The notes under the pieces were generated by a model that had not been told where the DNA came from, ran no database searches, and was given only the letters and a program-made list of their open reading frames with translations. From Chryseobacterium turcicum (GTDB lineage Bacteria; Bacteroidota; Bacteroidia; Flavobacteriales; Weeksellaceae): a stretch of DNA of 64,000 bases. Below, in pieces: positions 38,076 through 47,026 of this stretch. Position 1 is the stretch's first letter. Each line of letters starts with the position of its first letter. The position numbers and the translations under genes are program-made. The stretch lies in assembly GCF_021010565.1 (NCBI RefSeq), contig NZ_JAJNAY010000001.1:719001-783000 (forward strand), in the 5' to 3' direction.

Positions 38076-39098
38076 TTAAAAAAGTTCTCCCGGATTTCTA
38101 GGGACAGCAATATTCAAATGCTTATACGCTTTCTCTGTAACTTCTCTTCCTCTCGGAGTTCTGATAATAAATCCTTCCTGAATTAAAAATGGTTCATACA
38201 CTTCTTCCAAAGTTTCCGGGTTTTCAGCAATCGATGTTGCCAAAGCCGAGATTCCCACAGGTTTTCCTTTGAAGTTTTCTATCATCACACGCATGATTTT
38301 ATTATCCATTTCATCCAATCCAAATTCATCTACGTTTAAAGAGTTTAAAGCATATTTGGTAATATTGATTTCAATTTCACCATCACCTTTTATTTCTGCA
38401 AAATCACGTACTCTTCTCAAAAGTGCATTGGCAATTCTGGGAGTTCCGCGGCTTCTTCTTGCAATTTCGATGGCGGCATCTTCATAAATCTTCACCCCCA
38501 AAACTCTTGCACTTCGGATAATAATCATAGACAAAAGCTCAATGGTATAATATTCAAGCCTGCTTTGAATTCCGAATCTTGCCAACATCGGTTTGGTCAA
38601 CATTCCGCTTCTTGTTGTAGCACCGACAAGAGTAAAAGGATTTAATCCAATCTGAACACTTCTCGCATTCGGACCGGTTTCCAGCATAATATCTATTTTA
38701 TAATCTTCCATTGCAGAATACAGATATTCTTCTACCACTGGAGAAAGACGGTGAATCTCATCGATGAAAAGGACGTCGTTTTCTTCCAGATTGGTAAGTA
38801 GACCTGCCAAACTTCCCGGCTTATCCAAAACAGGACCGGATGTAATTTTACAGCTTACTCCAAGTTCATTTGCAATAATATTGGCTAAAGTTGTTTTTCC
38901 CAATCCGGGTGGACCGTGCAGCAAAACATGGTCGAGCGCTCCACCACGTCTTTTGGCAGCGGTAACGAAAACTTCAAGATTTTCTAAGGTTTTGCGCTGT
39001 CCGGCGAAATCCTTAAAGCTCTGCGGACGAATCTGCTCTTCCTGCATGAGCTCATCATGGGAATAATTGTCTTTGTCTGGATGTAAAAAATCAGGCAT
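38076..39098 (-). CDS. ruvB: Holliday junction branch migration helicase RuvB
   Basis: The ATPase motor of the RuvAB complex, driving branch migration of Holliday junctions. It is 340 residues with Walker A ([16 protein letters not shown]), Walker B ([12 protein letters not shown]), sensor 1 ([11 protein letters not shown]), the arginine-finger region [12 protein letters not shown], and a C-terminal winged helix ending [16 protein letters not shown]. The PPGL and DEIH forms are diagnostic for RuvB. First gene of a four-gene minus-strand run (ruvB, paiB-like, MBL, coaE). Confidence 0.97.
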   Translation of the reverse strand: MPDFLHPDKDNYSHDELMQEEQIRPQSFKDFAGQRKTLENLEVFVTAAKRRGGALDHVLLHGPPGLGKTTLANIIANELGVSCKITSGPVLDKPGSLAGLLTNLEENDVLFIDEIHRLSPVVEEYLYSAMEDYKIDIMLETGPNARSVQIGLNPFTLVGATTRSGMLTKPMLARFGIQSRLEYYTIELLSMIIIRSARVLGVKIYEDAAIEIARRSRGTPRIANALLRRVRDFAEIKGDGEIEINITKYALNSLNVDEFGLDEMDNKIMRVMIENFKGKPVGISALATSIAENPETLEEVYEPFLIQEGFIIRTPRGREVTEKAYKHLNIAVPRNPGELF

Positions 39099-39152
39099 TA
39101 ATTCAGTTTCATTTACCGTAAAGATAGGAAAATTAGGTTAAGATTAAGGTTG

Positions 39153-39182
39153 AGGCTGAGATTAATTTCAGGCTGAGATTAA
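39153..39182. repeat. short direct repeat upstream of ruvB
   Basis: AGGCTGAGATTAA occurs at 39153-39165 and 39170-39182, a 17-base period, within the 290-base gap between the divergent ruvB and hutI genes. The rest of the gap shows nothing recognisable. Confidence 0.6.
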
Positions 39183-39388
39183 GATTCTAGGCTTCACCTT
39201 TTATCATTTACGATATTGATATATTTTAAGTATTTTTGAGAGAGAAAATAAAATAAAAATTCTTTCATTCAATTTTGCGTTGGGATTCTTACGGAATGAC
39301 AAATTTTTTGCACATTTTTTGTCATGCTGAAAGCATCTAAGCAAAATACAAAGATTATTTATCTAAACTTTAGCTTTAAACTAAATAA

Positions 39389-40612
39389 ATGAAACTTATA
39401 GGCCCTTTCAAGCAAGTTGTAACTCTTGCTAATCTTCCGTTAAGAGGAAAACTTTCTGACGAACAAATCGAAATTATTGTTGATGGTGGAATTTTAGTTG
39501 ATGAAAATAAAATTCATGCAATCGGAAATTTTGATACCTTAAAATCTGAAAATCAAAATATAGAAATAGAAACCATCGAAGGCGAACAAATCGTTCTTCC
39601 TGCTTTCGTAGATTCTCACACTCATATTTGTTTTGGTGGAAACCGTGCCAATGATTTTGCGATGCGAAATGCCGGTAAAACCTATCTTGAAATTGCTGAA
39701 AGTGGTGGTGGAATTTGGAGTTCTGTACAACATACAAGAAACGCTTCAGAAGAAGAATTGTTGAAAACTTTATTGGAAAGAATAGAATTTTTAATCTCTT
39801 TAGGAATTACAACCATTGAAGTGAAAAGCGGTTACGGTTTGGATGTTGAAAATGAGCTTAAAATGCTTAGAATGATTAAAAAAGCCCAAGAAAAGACTCA
39901 GGCAACTTTGGTTCCTACCTGTCTTTCTGCCCATTTGAAGCCCAGAGATTTTGAAGGAAGCAACGAAGAATATTTGCAATATATTTTAAATGAAATTTTA
40001 CCAAAAGTAAAAGAAGAAAACCTTGCAAAACGTGTTGATATTTTTATTGAAAAATCAGCATTTCAACCGGAAGAAAGTAAAGTGTTTTTACTGAAAACTA
40101 AAGAATTAGGTTTCGAAATTACTGTTCATGCAGACCAGTTTACAGCCGGGAGTTCAAGAATTGCGGTAGAAGTTGGTGCAAAATCTGCAGACCATTTGGA
40201 AGCAACTATTGATGAAGATATTGAGTTTCTTGCACAATCTGAAACAGTGGCAACTGCTTTACCAGGGGCAAGTTTAGGATTGGGCGAAAAATTTACTCCG
40301 GCAAGAAAATTGTTAGATGCAGGAGCAATTGTAGCAATAGCAAGTGACTGGAATCCTGGTTCTGCCCCGATGGGGAATTTGATTACACAAGCTTCTATTT
40401 TGGCAACTTTTGAAAAACTGACAACAGCCGAAGTTTTAGCAGGGATGACGTTCCGTTCTGCTTTTGCATTAGGTTTGGAAGACAGAGGAAGGCTAGAACC
40501 AAATTTTAAAGCAGATTTTGTGACGTATAAAACCAATAATTTTCAAAATGTTCTCTATAATCAAGGAAGTTTAAAGGCGGAAAATGTTTATATTAATGGT
40601 GTAAACATTTAA
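39389..40612 (+). CDS. hutI: imidazolonepropionase
   Basis: Third step of histidine degradation: opens 4-imidazolone-5-propanoate to formimidoylglutamate. It is a 407-residue amidohydrolase with metal-binding HTH in FVDSHTHICFGGNRANDFAMR, substrate-contacting SGGGIWSSVQHTR, further metal or catalytic residues in VHADQF and SADHLEAT, and the metal Asp in SDWNPGS. Shares a one-base stop/start overlap with the next gene. The other hut genes except hutG are not in the window. Confidence 0.95.
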   Translation: MKLIGPFKQVVTLANLPLRGKLSDEQIEIIVDGGILVDENKIHAIGNFDTLKSENQNIEIETIEGEQIVLPAFVDSHTHICFGGNRANDFAMRNAGKTYLEIAESGGGIWSSVQHTRNASEEELLKTLLERIEFLISLGITTIEVKSGYGLDVENELKMLRMIKKAQEKTQATLVPTCLSAHLKPRDFEGSNEEYLQYILNEILPKVKEENLAKRVDIFIEKSAFQPEESKVFLLKTKELGFEITVHADQFTAGSSRIAVEVGAKSADHLEATIDEDIEFLAQSETVATALPGASLGLGEKFTPARKLLDAGAIVAIASDWNPGSAPMGNLITQASILATFEKLTTAEVLAGMTFRSAFALGLEDRGRLEPNFKADFVTYKTNNFQNVLYNQGSLKAENVYINGVNI

Positions 40613-40830
40613 TGAAGAAAATAGTTATTTATTTTATCTCAATCATTTTATTAATCATCTTACAGTATTTTTTATCGATTGTTCTGGTTTTTCAACTGGC
40701 AACGAAAAGAGTGGGAGATACATCATTTGGTTTTAAGGATGTTTTAATTGTCATTTTTTGGTTAACAGGAATTGCTTCAATTATTTATATGATTATTAAA
40801 TTTTTGATTACGATTTACAGACACGAATAA
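40612..40830 (+). CDS. small hypothetical membrane protein
   Basis: 72 residues with two hydrophobic helices (about residues 4-29 and 42-66) separated by a short charged loop (ATKRVGDTSFGF). No known family. Its ATG shares a base with the hutI stop codon (TAATG), which suggests translational coupling; it sits inside the hutI-hutG transcript. Confidence 0.6.
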   Translation: MKKIVIYFISIILLIILQYFLSIVLVFQLATKRVGDTSFGFKDVLIVIFWLTGIASIIYMIIKFLITIYRHE

Positions 40831-40844
40831 AAACACAAGAAAAT

Positions 40845-41951
40845 ATGGGCATATTTAATAAAATTTTCGGTAAAAATGACGGGCATAAAGAAACTCAAAT
40901 TAAAAGCTATAAAGATTTTTGGGATTGGTTTGTTACCCAAGAAAAAGATTTTTATGAGACCATAAAAAACCATCAAAATATAGAAATTGATTTTTTTGAT
41001 GTCATTGCTCCAAAACTAAAAGAGATTAACGGAGGATTTTATTTTCTTGCAGGGATGAGCGATGATTCTATTGCAGAGTTGATTCTAACGGTAGAAGGTG
41101 ATATTAAGAATATCATTTTTGCAGAAGAGATTATTGAGGCTGCTCCAAAGCTAAATCATTGGAAATTTACCGCTCTAAAACCGGAAATGAATCTTACAAG
41201 CGGAATCGAAATGGATGGTAAAAAGTTTTCAAGCGAAAATATATTCTTCTACGAAAATGAAATAGAAGGCTATCCTGACGAAATCGATATCACTTTTGTT
41301 TACGAAAACTTAAACGAAGAAACCAAAGATGCTGCGATAACCGGAGTTTGTATTTTTCTTGATAATTTTTTAGGAGAACTAAATTTTGCCACTCAAATTG
41401 ATACCTTTAATGTAATCGGGAAAGACAATGCCAAAAAAGAATTGGTTCCCATTACAAAACTGAAAGACTTTTTATCTTGGCGAGAAAGAGAGTTTACAGA
41501 AAAATATAAAAATGTGAAAAACTTTGATGAAGAAGACCAATTTTCTGTTTTTGAAGCGACTTTAAAAAACGGCTCGCCTCTTATTGCGGCGATTAATACT
41601 TCTTTATTAACCTACGATTCTAAAGCTTCTTATCCATGGATTTCTATTTTGAAAGTTCAATATAATGGTGAAAATAATAATGGACTTCCAGAAAAAGAAG
41701 ATTACGAAAAATTAAGCAACATCGAAGAGCAGATTATTGAAGAATTGAAAATAGAAGATGGAAATTTATACATCGGAAGAGAAAATGCAGATAACCTGAA
41801 AGAGAGCTATTTTGCAAGTAAAGATTTCAGGAAACCGTCAAAAGTTTTGAAAAAAGTTATTGACGACCATCCTGAATATAAAATGACACTCGAAATTTAT
41901 AAAGACAAATATTGGCAGAGTTTTGAACGCTATAATGTAAATCAAAATTAA
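40845..41951 (+). CDS. DUF695 domain-containing protein
   Basis: A 368-residue soluble protein. The C-terminal 140 residues or so fit DUF695: a tryptophan-containing strand SYPWISILKVQYNG, the acidic GLPEKEDYEKLSNIEEQIIEEL helix, and GNLYIGRENADNLKESYFASKDFRK, ending in an amphipathic YKMTLEIYKDKYW stretch. The N-terminal half (FWDWFVTQEKDFYETIKNHQNIE) looks like a separate alpha/beta domain found with DUF695. Function is unknown. It lies between hutI and hutG without long gaps, but nothing in the sequence ties it to histidine use. Confidence 0.75.
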   Translation: MGIFNKIFGKNDGHKETQIKSYKDFWDWFVTQEKDFYETIKNHQNIEIDFFDVIAPKLKEINGGFYFLAGMSDDSIAELILTVEGDIKNIIFAEEIIEAAPKLNHWKFTALKPEMNLTSGIEMDGKKFSSENIFFYENEIEGYPDEIDITFVYENLNEETKDAAITGVCIFLDNFLGELNFATQIDTFNVIGKDNAKKELVPITKLKDFLSWREREFTEKYKNVKNFDEEDQFSVFEATLKNGSPLIAAINTSLLTYDSKASYPWISILKVQYNGENNNGLPEKEDYEKLSNIEEQIIEELKIEDGNLYIGRENADNLKESYFASKDFRKPSKVLKKVIDDHPEYKMTLEIYKDKYWQSFERYNVNQN

Positions 41952-41960
41952 ATTAAAATC

Positions 41961-42875
41961 ATGATTTGGCAAGGTAGATTAGACGGTGAAGAACTGCTTC
42001 ATCACAGAATATTTCAAAGAGTAAAAGAAGAAAATAATTACGATAAAATCTCAACTAACGATTTCGTTTTACACGGATTTGCCGTTGATGAGGGCGTTCG
42101 AAGAAATAAAGGAAGACAGGGTGCAAAAGATGCTCCGGAGATTATCCGAAAAAATATGGCTAATTTTCCTGTCATTCGGCCAGACTTTTCGCTTCTTGAT
42201 TTTGGAAATATTAGCTGTGAAGATGGTAATTTGGAAAATACTCAGAACGAATTGGCGAAGAAAGTCTCTAAAGTTTTGCTAAAAGGTGGTAAATCTTTGG
42301 TTTTGGGAGGTGGTCATGAAGTTACTTTCGGTCATTATCGTGGGGTGAAGACTGCTTTTCCGGAACAGAAAATAGGGATTATTAATTTTGATGCTCATTT
42401 CGACAACAGGCAACCTGAAAATGGAGTGGGACCGAGCTCTGGAACAGGATTTTGGCAAATTGCTCAGGAAGGAGATATCAACTCTCTACATATCGGAATT
42501 CAGAGAAATTCTAATACTCTGAAGCTTTTTGATACCGCTCATCAGTTTGGAATGAAATATATTTTGGCAGATGAATTGTTTTTCGAAAATCTACCATCAG
42601 TCTATGAAAGAGTAAATGAATTGGCAAATTCAGTAGACTTTTTATATATGACGATTTGTATGGATGTTTTTAATGCTTCGATTGCACCGGGTGTTTCAGC
42701 TTCGGCTTACAACGGAATTTTTGCTGATGCAGCTTTTATGCATTTGTACAGACATATTCTTAGAAATGAAAAACTGGTGGCTCTGGATATTGCAGAAGTA
42801 AATCCACTTTTTGATATTCAGCATCATACGGCAAGATTGGCTGCTAGTTTAGCGAATGAATGGTTTATGATTTAG
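41961..42875 (+). CDS. hutG: formimidoylglutamase
   Basis: Hydrolyses N-formimidoyl-L-glutamate to glutamate and formamide, the end of one branch of histidine degradation. It is 304 residues of the arginase fold, with manganese motifs GGGHEVTFGHY and NFDAHFDNR. The third motif, usually S/T-I-D-x-D, reads TICMDVFNASIAPG: the first Asp is replaced by Cys, with the second Asp retained. APGVSA matches HutG proteins rather than agmatinase. Pairing with hutI supports the assignment. A small hairpin follows at 42969. Confidence 0.88.
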   Translation: MIWQGRLDGEELLHHRIFQRVKEENNYDKISTNDFVLHGFAVDEGVRRNKGRQGAKDAPEIIRKNMANFPVIRPDFSLLDFGNISCEDGNLENTQNELAKKVSKVLLKGGKSLVLGGGHEVTFGHYRGVKTAFPEQKIGIINFDAHFDNRQPENGVGPSSGTGFWQIAQEGDINSLHIGIQRNSNTLKLFDTAHQFGMKYILADELFFENLPSVYERVNELANSVDFLYMTICMDVFNASIAPGVSASAYNGIFADAAFMHLYRHILRNEKLVALDIAEVNPLFDIQHHTARLAASLANEWFMI

Positions 42876-42968
42876 TCTGAATAAATGAATTTCATAGAAT
42901 TTATCACTAATTAAATAGGATATAAGGAACAATATTTGTTGCCTTAAAAATGCTTTATCCAAAAGCAG

Positions 42969-42989
42969 AAGATTCTTTTTCTGAATCTT
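42969..42989 (+). terminator. weak hairpin after hutG
   Basis: AAGATTC paired with GAATCTT with a 7-base loop and only TTTAAAAA after it. It could be a weak terminator of the hut transcript or a structure in the leader of the next gene, whose first ATG is 6 bases on. Confidence 0.4.
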
Positions 42990-42994
42990 TAAAA

Positions 42995-43022
42995 ATGGAA
43001 AATTTAACATGGAAAATTTAAT
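42995..43022 (+). repeat. tandem duplication of a start-codon segment
   Basis: ATGGAAAATTTAAC at 42995-43008 is followed directly by ATGGAAAATTTAAT at 43009-43022, differing only in the last base. Because 14 is not a multiple of 3, the first ATG opens an 8-codon frame (MENLTWKI) that ends after the second, real start. Confidence 0.75.
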
Positions 43023-44301
43023 AGAAAACAAGCTGTTAAAAGCTGACCAGGCTTTTCAGGAATGGAAAAAAGTTCCGTTTGAAGAAAAGCAGAAACTCTT
43101 GGCAAAAGCTGCAGAAATTTTTAAAAATAAAGCCGAAATTTTTGGTGAATTGATTACTTTTGAAATGAATAAGCCCATTTCTCAAGCCATTTCTGAGGTT
43201 GGGAAATCTGCTTTAATGATGAATTATTATGCGGAGGCTGAAAACATTTTAAATCCGGAAAAAATAAATTCTGAATATAAAATTTCAGAAATACATTACG
43301 TACCAAAGGGAGTAATTCTTGGAGTTATGCCTTGGAACTTTCCTTTTTGGCAGGTTTTAAGATTTGCTACTCCTGCAATTTTAGCAGGAAATACAGTAGT
43401 TTTAAAGCATGCATCCATTTGTTTCGAAAGTGGAAATGCAATAGAAAAAGTTTTTATTGAAGCCGGTTTTCCGGAAGGAATTTTCCAAAATCTTGAAGTG
43501 GGACATGGTGAGGTAAAAGAAATTTTAGAACACAAAACCATCAAAGGCGTAAGTCTTACAGGAAGTGAAAAAGCAGGAGCTGAAGTGGCTGCAACAGCCG
43601 GAAAAAATATCAAAAAATCTTTGCTGGAATTAGGTGGAAGTGATGCTTTCATCGTTTTGGAAGATGCTGATTTTAATGAAGCTGCAAAAGTAGGAGCTTT
43701 GGCAAGATTACAAAATTGTGGGCAAACCTGTGTAGCGGCAAAAAGATTTATTATTCAGCGTGAGGTTGAGTTTGATTTTCTTCCGATATTTATTGAAGAA
43801 TACAAAAAATATACTCCGGCTGATCCCAAATTGAAAGAAACAAAATTAAGCGGAATGGCAAGACCTGATCTTGCAGATGATCTTGTAAAACAATACCAGA
43901 AAGCTTTAGATCATGGTGCTGAGGTGATTATTCCATTAGAAAGAATTTCAGAAAATGAATTTATTCCAGGATTGATCAGAGTAGAAGAGGGAAATCCTAT
44001 TTTGCAAGAAGAATTGTTTGGTCCTTTAGGAATGGTAATGATTGCTCACAACGATGAGGAAGCTTTAAAAATAGCTAATAATATTCCGTTTGGATTAGCC
44101 AATTCGGTTTGGACGAAAAATGAAGAACGCCAACAGTTTTTTATTGATGGTTTAGAATCAGGAACAGTAAATATCAACCGAATGACGAGTTCTGATCCAC
44201 GTTTTCCATTCGGAGGTACAAAGTCTTCAGGTTATGGAACCGAGCTTTCTTTAATAGCTTTAAAAGAGTTTGTTACCGCGAAGACGATTTTAGGTAAATA
44301 A
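43009..44301 (+). CDS. NAD(P)-dependent aldehyde dehydrogenase, succinate-semialdehyde type
   Basis: A 430-residue ALDH-superfamily enzyme. It has an NAD-binding segment (GVMPWNFPFWQVLRFATPAILAGN), the glycine stretch LTGSEKAGAEV, the catalytic Glu in LELGGSDAFIVLEDAD, the catalytic Cys in NCGQTCVAAKRF, and the C-terminal PFGGTKSSGYGTELS. It is short for the superfamily (about 450-490) because the N-terminal arm is reduced, as in the YneI/Sad-like succinate-semialdehyde dehydrogenases. Substrate is inferred from this resemblance. Its start is part of a 14-bp tandem duplication; it ends at a strong bidirectional terminator. Confidence 0.88.
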   Translation: MENLIENKLLKADQAFQEWKKVPFEEKQKLLAKAAEIFKNKAEIFGELITFEMNKPISQAISEVGKSALMMNYYAEAENILNPEKINSEYKISEIHYVPKGVILGVMPWNFPFWQVLRFATPAILAGNTVVLKHASICFESGNAIEKVFIEAGFPEGIFQNLEVGHGEVKEILEHKTIKGVSLTGSEKAGAEVAATAGKNIKKSLLELGGSDAFIVLEDADFNEAAKVGALARLQNCGQTCVAAKRFIIQREVEFDFLPIFIEEYKKYTPADPKLKETKLSGMARPDLADDLVKQYQKALDHGAEVIIPLERISENEFIPGLIRVEEGNPILQEELFGPLGMVMIAHNDEEALKIANNIPFGLANSVWTKNEERQQFFIDGLESGTVNINRMTSSDPRFPFGGTKSSGYGTELSLIALKEFVTAKTILGK

Positions 44302-44307
44302 ACATAA

Positions 44308-44342
44308 AAAACCTCCCGAAAATTATTTTTTCGGGAGGTTTT
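44308..44342. terminator. bidirectional terminator between the aldehyde dehydrogenase gene and pyk
   Basis: A perfect 15-bp stem (AAAACCTCCCGAAAA paired with TTTTCGGGAGGTTTT) with a 5-base loop; T-runs occur in both directions. Confidence 0.92.
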
Positions 44343-44362
44343 ATTTATATCAAAGACAATTA

Positions 44363-45808
44363 TTAAATTGTCGTTAATCTCAAAGTATTTGTTTTTCCAC
44401 CTTCGTAAGACGGCGTTGCATTGATGTTGATTACAAAATCTCCGGTTTCGATATACCCGTGATTGTGAGTCAGCATATTTACCTGAATAATGGTTTCGTC
44501 AGTAGGTTTATTCATGTCATAATAATAAGCACGAACTCCCCAAAGTAAATTCAACATCGTAATTACTCTCTTGTTACCACTGTAAACAATGATGTGAGAA
44601 TTTGGTCTGTGTGCTGATAATTGGAATGCGGTGTAACCAGAGCTTGTAAGCGTTACAATAGCTGCAACATTGGTGCTTTTTGCGATTCTTACGGCAGCAA
44701 GACAAACTCTATTGGTGATGAAACGTTCGTCGATGCAGTTGTAATCTTTTTCCATCGGCTCATTTTTATTCTGATAGAAAGAAGTCATTTCGATATTCTT
44801 TACAATCTTCGCCATATTTTCAACAACCTGAACAGGATATCTACCTACAGAAGTTTCTCCTGAAAGCATCACCGCATCAGCTCCGTCTAATACAGAGTTG
44901 GCAACGTCATTTACTTCAGCTCTTGTAGGAGTTAAGCTGTTAATCATTGTTTCCATCATTTGAGTAGCAATGATAACAGGTTTTGAGAAGAATCTTGCTC
45001 TTTCAACCAAGTTTTTCTGAATAGCAGGAACTTCTTCCATTGGAACTTCTACACCCAAATCTCCACGAGCAACCATTAAACCATCACACTCTAATAGAAT
45101 CTCGTCGATGTTTTTCACACCTTCTGGTTTTTCGATTTTAGCGATAATCGGCGTTTTAAAACTTCCGTTTGGATGCTTTTTAATCAGCTCTTTCAAATCG
45201 ATAATATCTTGAGCATGACGAACGAATGATAAAGCAATCCAATCTACCTCCATATCCATCATGAAATTGGCATCCTGAATATCTTTTTCCGTCAAAGCTG
45301 GAAGAGAAACGTTGGTATTAGGAAGGTTTACTCCTTTTTTAGAACTCAAAGGTCCCCCTTGAATTGTTTTTGCTTTTACGGTATCTATTTTGTTGGTTTC
45401 AATAACCTCCAACATTAATTTTCCGTCATCAATAAGGATTCTTTCACCTACATTTACATCCTGAGGAAACTGCTGGTAAGTCATATAAACTTTTGTAGAA
45501 TCTCCTTCAATTTTTTCGTTGGTAAATGTAAGAATATCTCCAGGATTAAGGTATGAACCTTCTTTTACAACACCCACTCTTAGTTTTGGACCTTGTAAAT
45601 CTCCTAAAATACTTACCGAATATCCATATTCTTTATTAAGGTCTCTGATGATGTCTATATTGGAACGCACTAAATCATAGTCGGCATGAGAAAAGTTTAT
45701 TCTAAAAACGTCAACACCCGCTCTCATCAATCCTAACATTACCTCCTTCGAAGATGAAGCAGGCCCTAGTGTTGCAATAATTTTTGTCTTTTTTAAATAC
45801 TTATTCAT
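44363..45808 (-). CDS. pyk: pyruvate kinase
   Basis: Last step of glycolysis: makes pyruvate and ATP from phosphoenolpyruvate and ADP. It is 481 residues with an N-terminal KIIATLGPASSSKEVM, FRINFSHADY, the active-site KIEKPEGVKNIDEILLECDGLMVARGDLGVEVP signature, and the MLSGETSVGRYPVQVVE stretch of the barrel domain, then the regulatory C-terminal domain. It is the last gene of the acpP-fabF-rnc-IPExxxVDY-pyk run; its start overlaps the upstream gene by 8 bases. Confidence 0.97.
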   Translation of the reverse strand: MNKYLKKTKIIATLGPASSSKEVMLGLMRAGVDVFRINFSHADYDLVRSNIDIIRDLNKEYGYSVSILGDLQGPKLRVGVVKEGSYLNPGDILTFTNEKIEGDSTKVYMTYQQFPQDVNVGERILIDDGKLMLEVIETNKIDTVKAKTIQGGPLSSKKGVNLPNTNVSLPALTEKDIQDANFMMDMEVDWIALSFVRHAQDIIDLKELIKKHPNGSFKTPIIAKIEKPEGVKNIDEILLECDGLMVARGDLGVEVPMEEVPAIQKNLVERARFFSKPVIIATQMMETMINSLTPTRAEVNDVANSVLDGADAVMLSGETSVGRYPVQVVENMAKIVKNIEMTSFYQNKNEPMEKDYNCIDERFITNRVCLAAVRIAKSTNVAAIVTLTSSGYTAFQLSAHRPNSHIIVYSGNKRVITMLNLLWGVRAYYYDMNKPTDETIIQVNMLTHNHGYIETGDFVININATPSYEGGKTNTLRLTTI

Positions 45809-46274
45809 AATACTGTATTATTTGATAGAGCTCCTCTTCAGAACTCAGATTGTAATCTTGAATTGGAAACGCAAGATTTTCAGCCAGCAAAATTACGGAA
45901 AAATCAGGAAACTGTTCCGAACTGTGTAGAATATATTCTACATCTGGATGATTAATTAATAAAAATTTAATATTGTCTTCTTCTGAGAAGAGTTCAGTTT
46001 GTAATTTTTTTTGATTACTTTCTGAAGATTTGTTGGAGATGAATGTAAAACTGGTCCTAGAATACTTGTGATAAGCTTCAAACCGAGGAAAATAAAAATT
46101 ATAATGAGACCCATGATAGACAAGGTCTTTTATTCTCGAAAACTTTAAATCGTTGTGTTGATTAATTTTAAAAAAAAACTCATGATCTGGTATATGTTTG
46201 ACTAATCTTACCAAAGCGATGGCAATATCTTCAAATTCTATATCATCAAGATCATAAAGTTTTTGGATTTCCAA
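45801..46274 (-). CDS. IPExxxVDY family protein
   Basis: A 157-residue cytoplasmic protein of a small Bacteroidetes-specific family named for a sequence motif; here the segment reads HIPDHEFFFKIN, a diverged form. It is acidic overall, with no membrane segments. Assignment rests mainly on position: in Flavobacteriia this gene sits between rnc and pyk, as here. It overlaps rnc by 23 bases and pyk by 8, so it is tightly coupled. Function is unknown. Confidence 0.8.
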   Translation of the reverse strand: MEIQKLYDLDDIEFEDIAIALVRLVKHIPDHEFFFKINQHNDLKFSRIKDLVYHGSHYNFYFPRFEAYHKYSRTSFTFISNKSSESNQKKLQTELFSEEDNIKFLLINHPDVEYILHSSEQFPDFSVILLAENLAFPIQDYNLSSEEELYQIIQYYE

Positions 46275-47016
46275 GTATATTTTCTTTTTTATTTAAAATA
46301 TAAAATGCTCTCTGTGCAGCTTTTTCTTCTGCTTTTTTCTTTGAAGTTTCTGTGGCATTGGAAATCTTTTCGCTTCCCAGCCAAACATGACATCGGAAGA
46401 CGACTGACTTGTTAACCTGAATTTCTTCACAAGTTTCGTACTTTATATTCAGCTTCTTTTTCTGGCTCCATTCCAGCAAAAGACCTTTGTAGCTTACAAT
46501 TTTATTTTCAAGCTTATTGATTTCTGATGGCGTAAGAAGTCTATCCAAAACGATTTTTTTACAAATTTCGTATTGGAAATCTAAATAAACAGCACCAACT
46601 AGCGCTTCAAAGAGATTCCCTGAAATGTTTTCTCCTAAAGCAACAACATGATTGTTTTTTTGTAAAAGATCGGTAAGCTTTAAATCTTCCCCTAATTTGT
46701 TTAGATTTTTCCTATTTACAATTTTAGATTTCATCTGTGTCATATATCCTTCATTAGCTTTAGGATAAGTTTGAAACAGATGGCACGAAACAATTGTACC
46801 CAAAACAGCGTCTCCTAAAAACTCAAGCCTTTCGTAATTACTTTCTTGATTTTTAGAAGAAGTCTTAATTGAAAAAGCCTCACGATAAAAGTTGACATTC
46901 TGAACCTCAATCCCTAAAATTTTATTTAGTTCTGTGGTCAGGAAATAGTCTCTTTCCGTAAGTTGTCTTTTTCTTTTTTTGATAAGGAATTTAGAAAAGT
47001 ATTTCTGTAACTCCAT
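46252..47016 (-). CDS. rnc: ribonuclease III
   Basis: A double-strand-specific endoribonuclease for rRNA and mRNA processing. It is 254 residues with the catalytic signature NYERLEFLGDAVLG (about residues 60-73), the second acidic site in LFEALVGAVYLD, and a C-terminal double-stranded RNA-binding domain ending TSKKKAEEKAAQRAFYIL. It lies 10 bases after fabF. Confidence 0.95.
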   Translation of the reverse strand: MELQKYFSKFLIKKRKRQLTERDYFLTTELNKILGIEVQNVNFYREAFSIKTSSKNQESNYERLEFLGDAVLGTIVSCHLFQTYPKANEGYMTQMKSKIVNRKNLNKLGEDLKLTDLLQKNNHVVALGENISGNLFEALVGAVYLDFQYEICKKIVLDRLLTPSEINKLENKIVSYKGLLLEWSQKKKLNIKYETCEEIQVNKSVVFRCHVWLGSEKISNATETSKKKAEEKAAQRAFYILNKKENILGNPKTL

Positions 47017-47026
47017 TCAGTAATAA

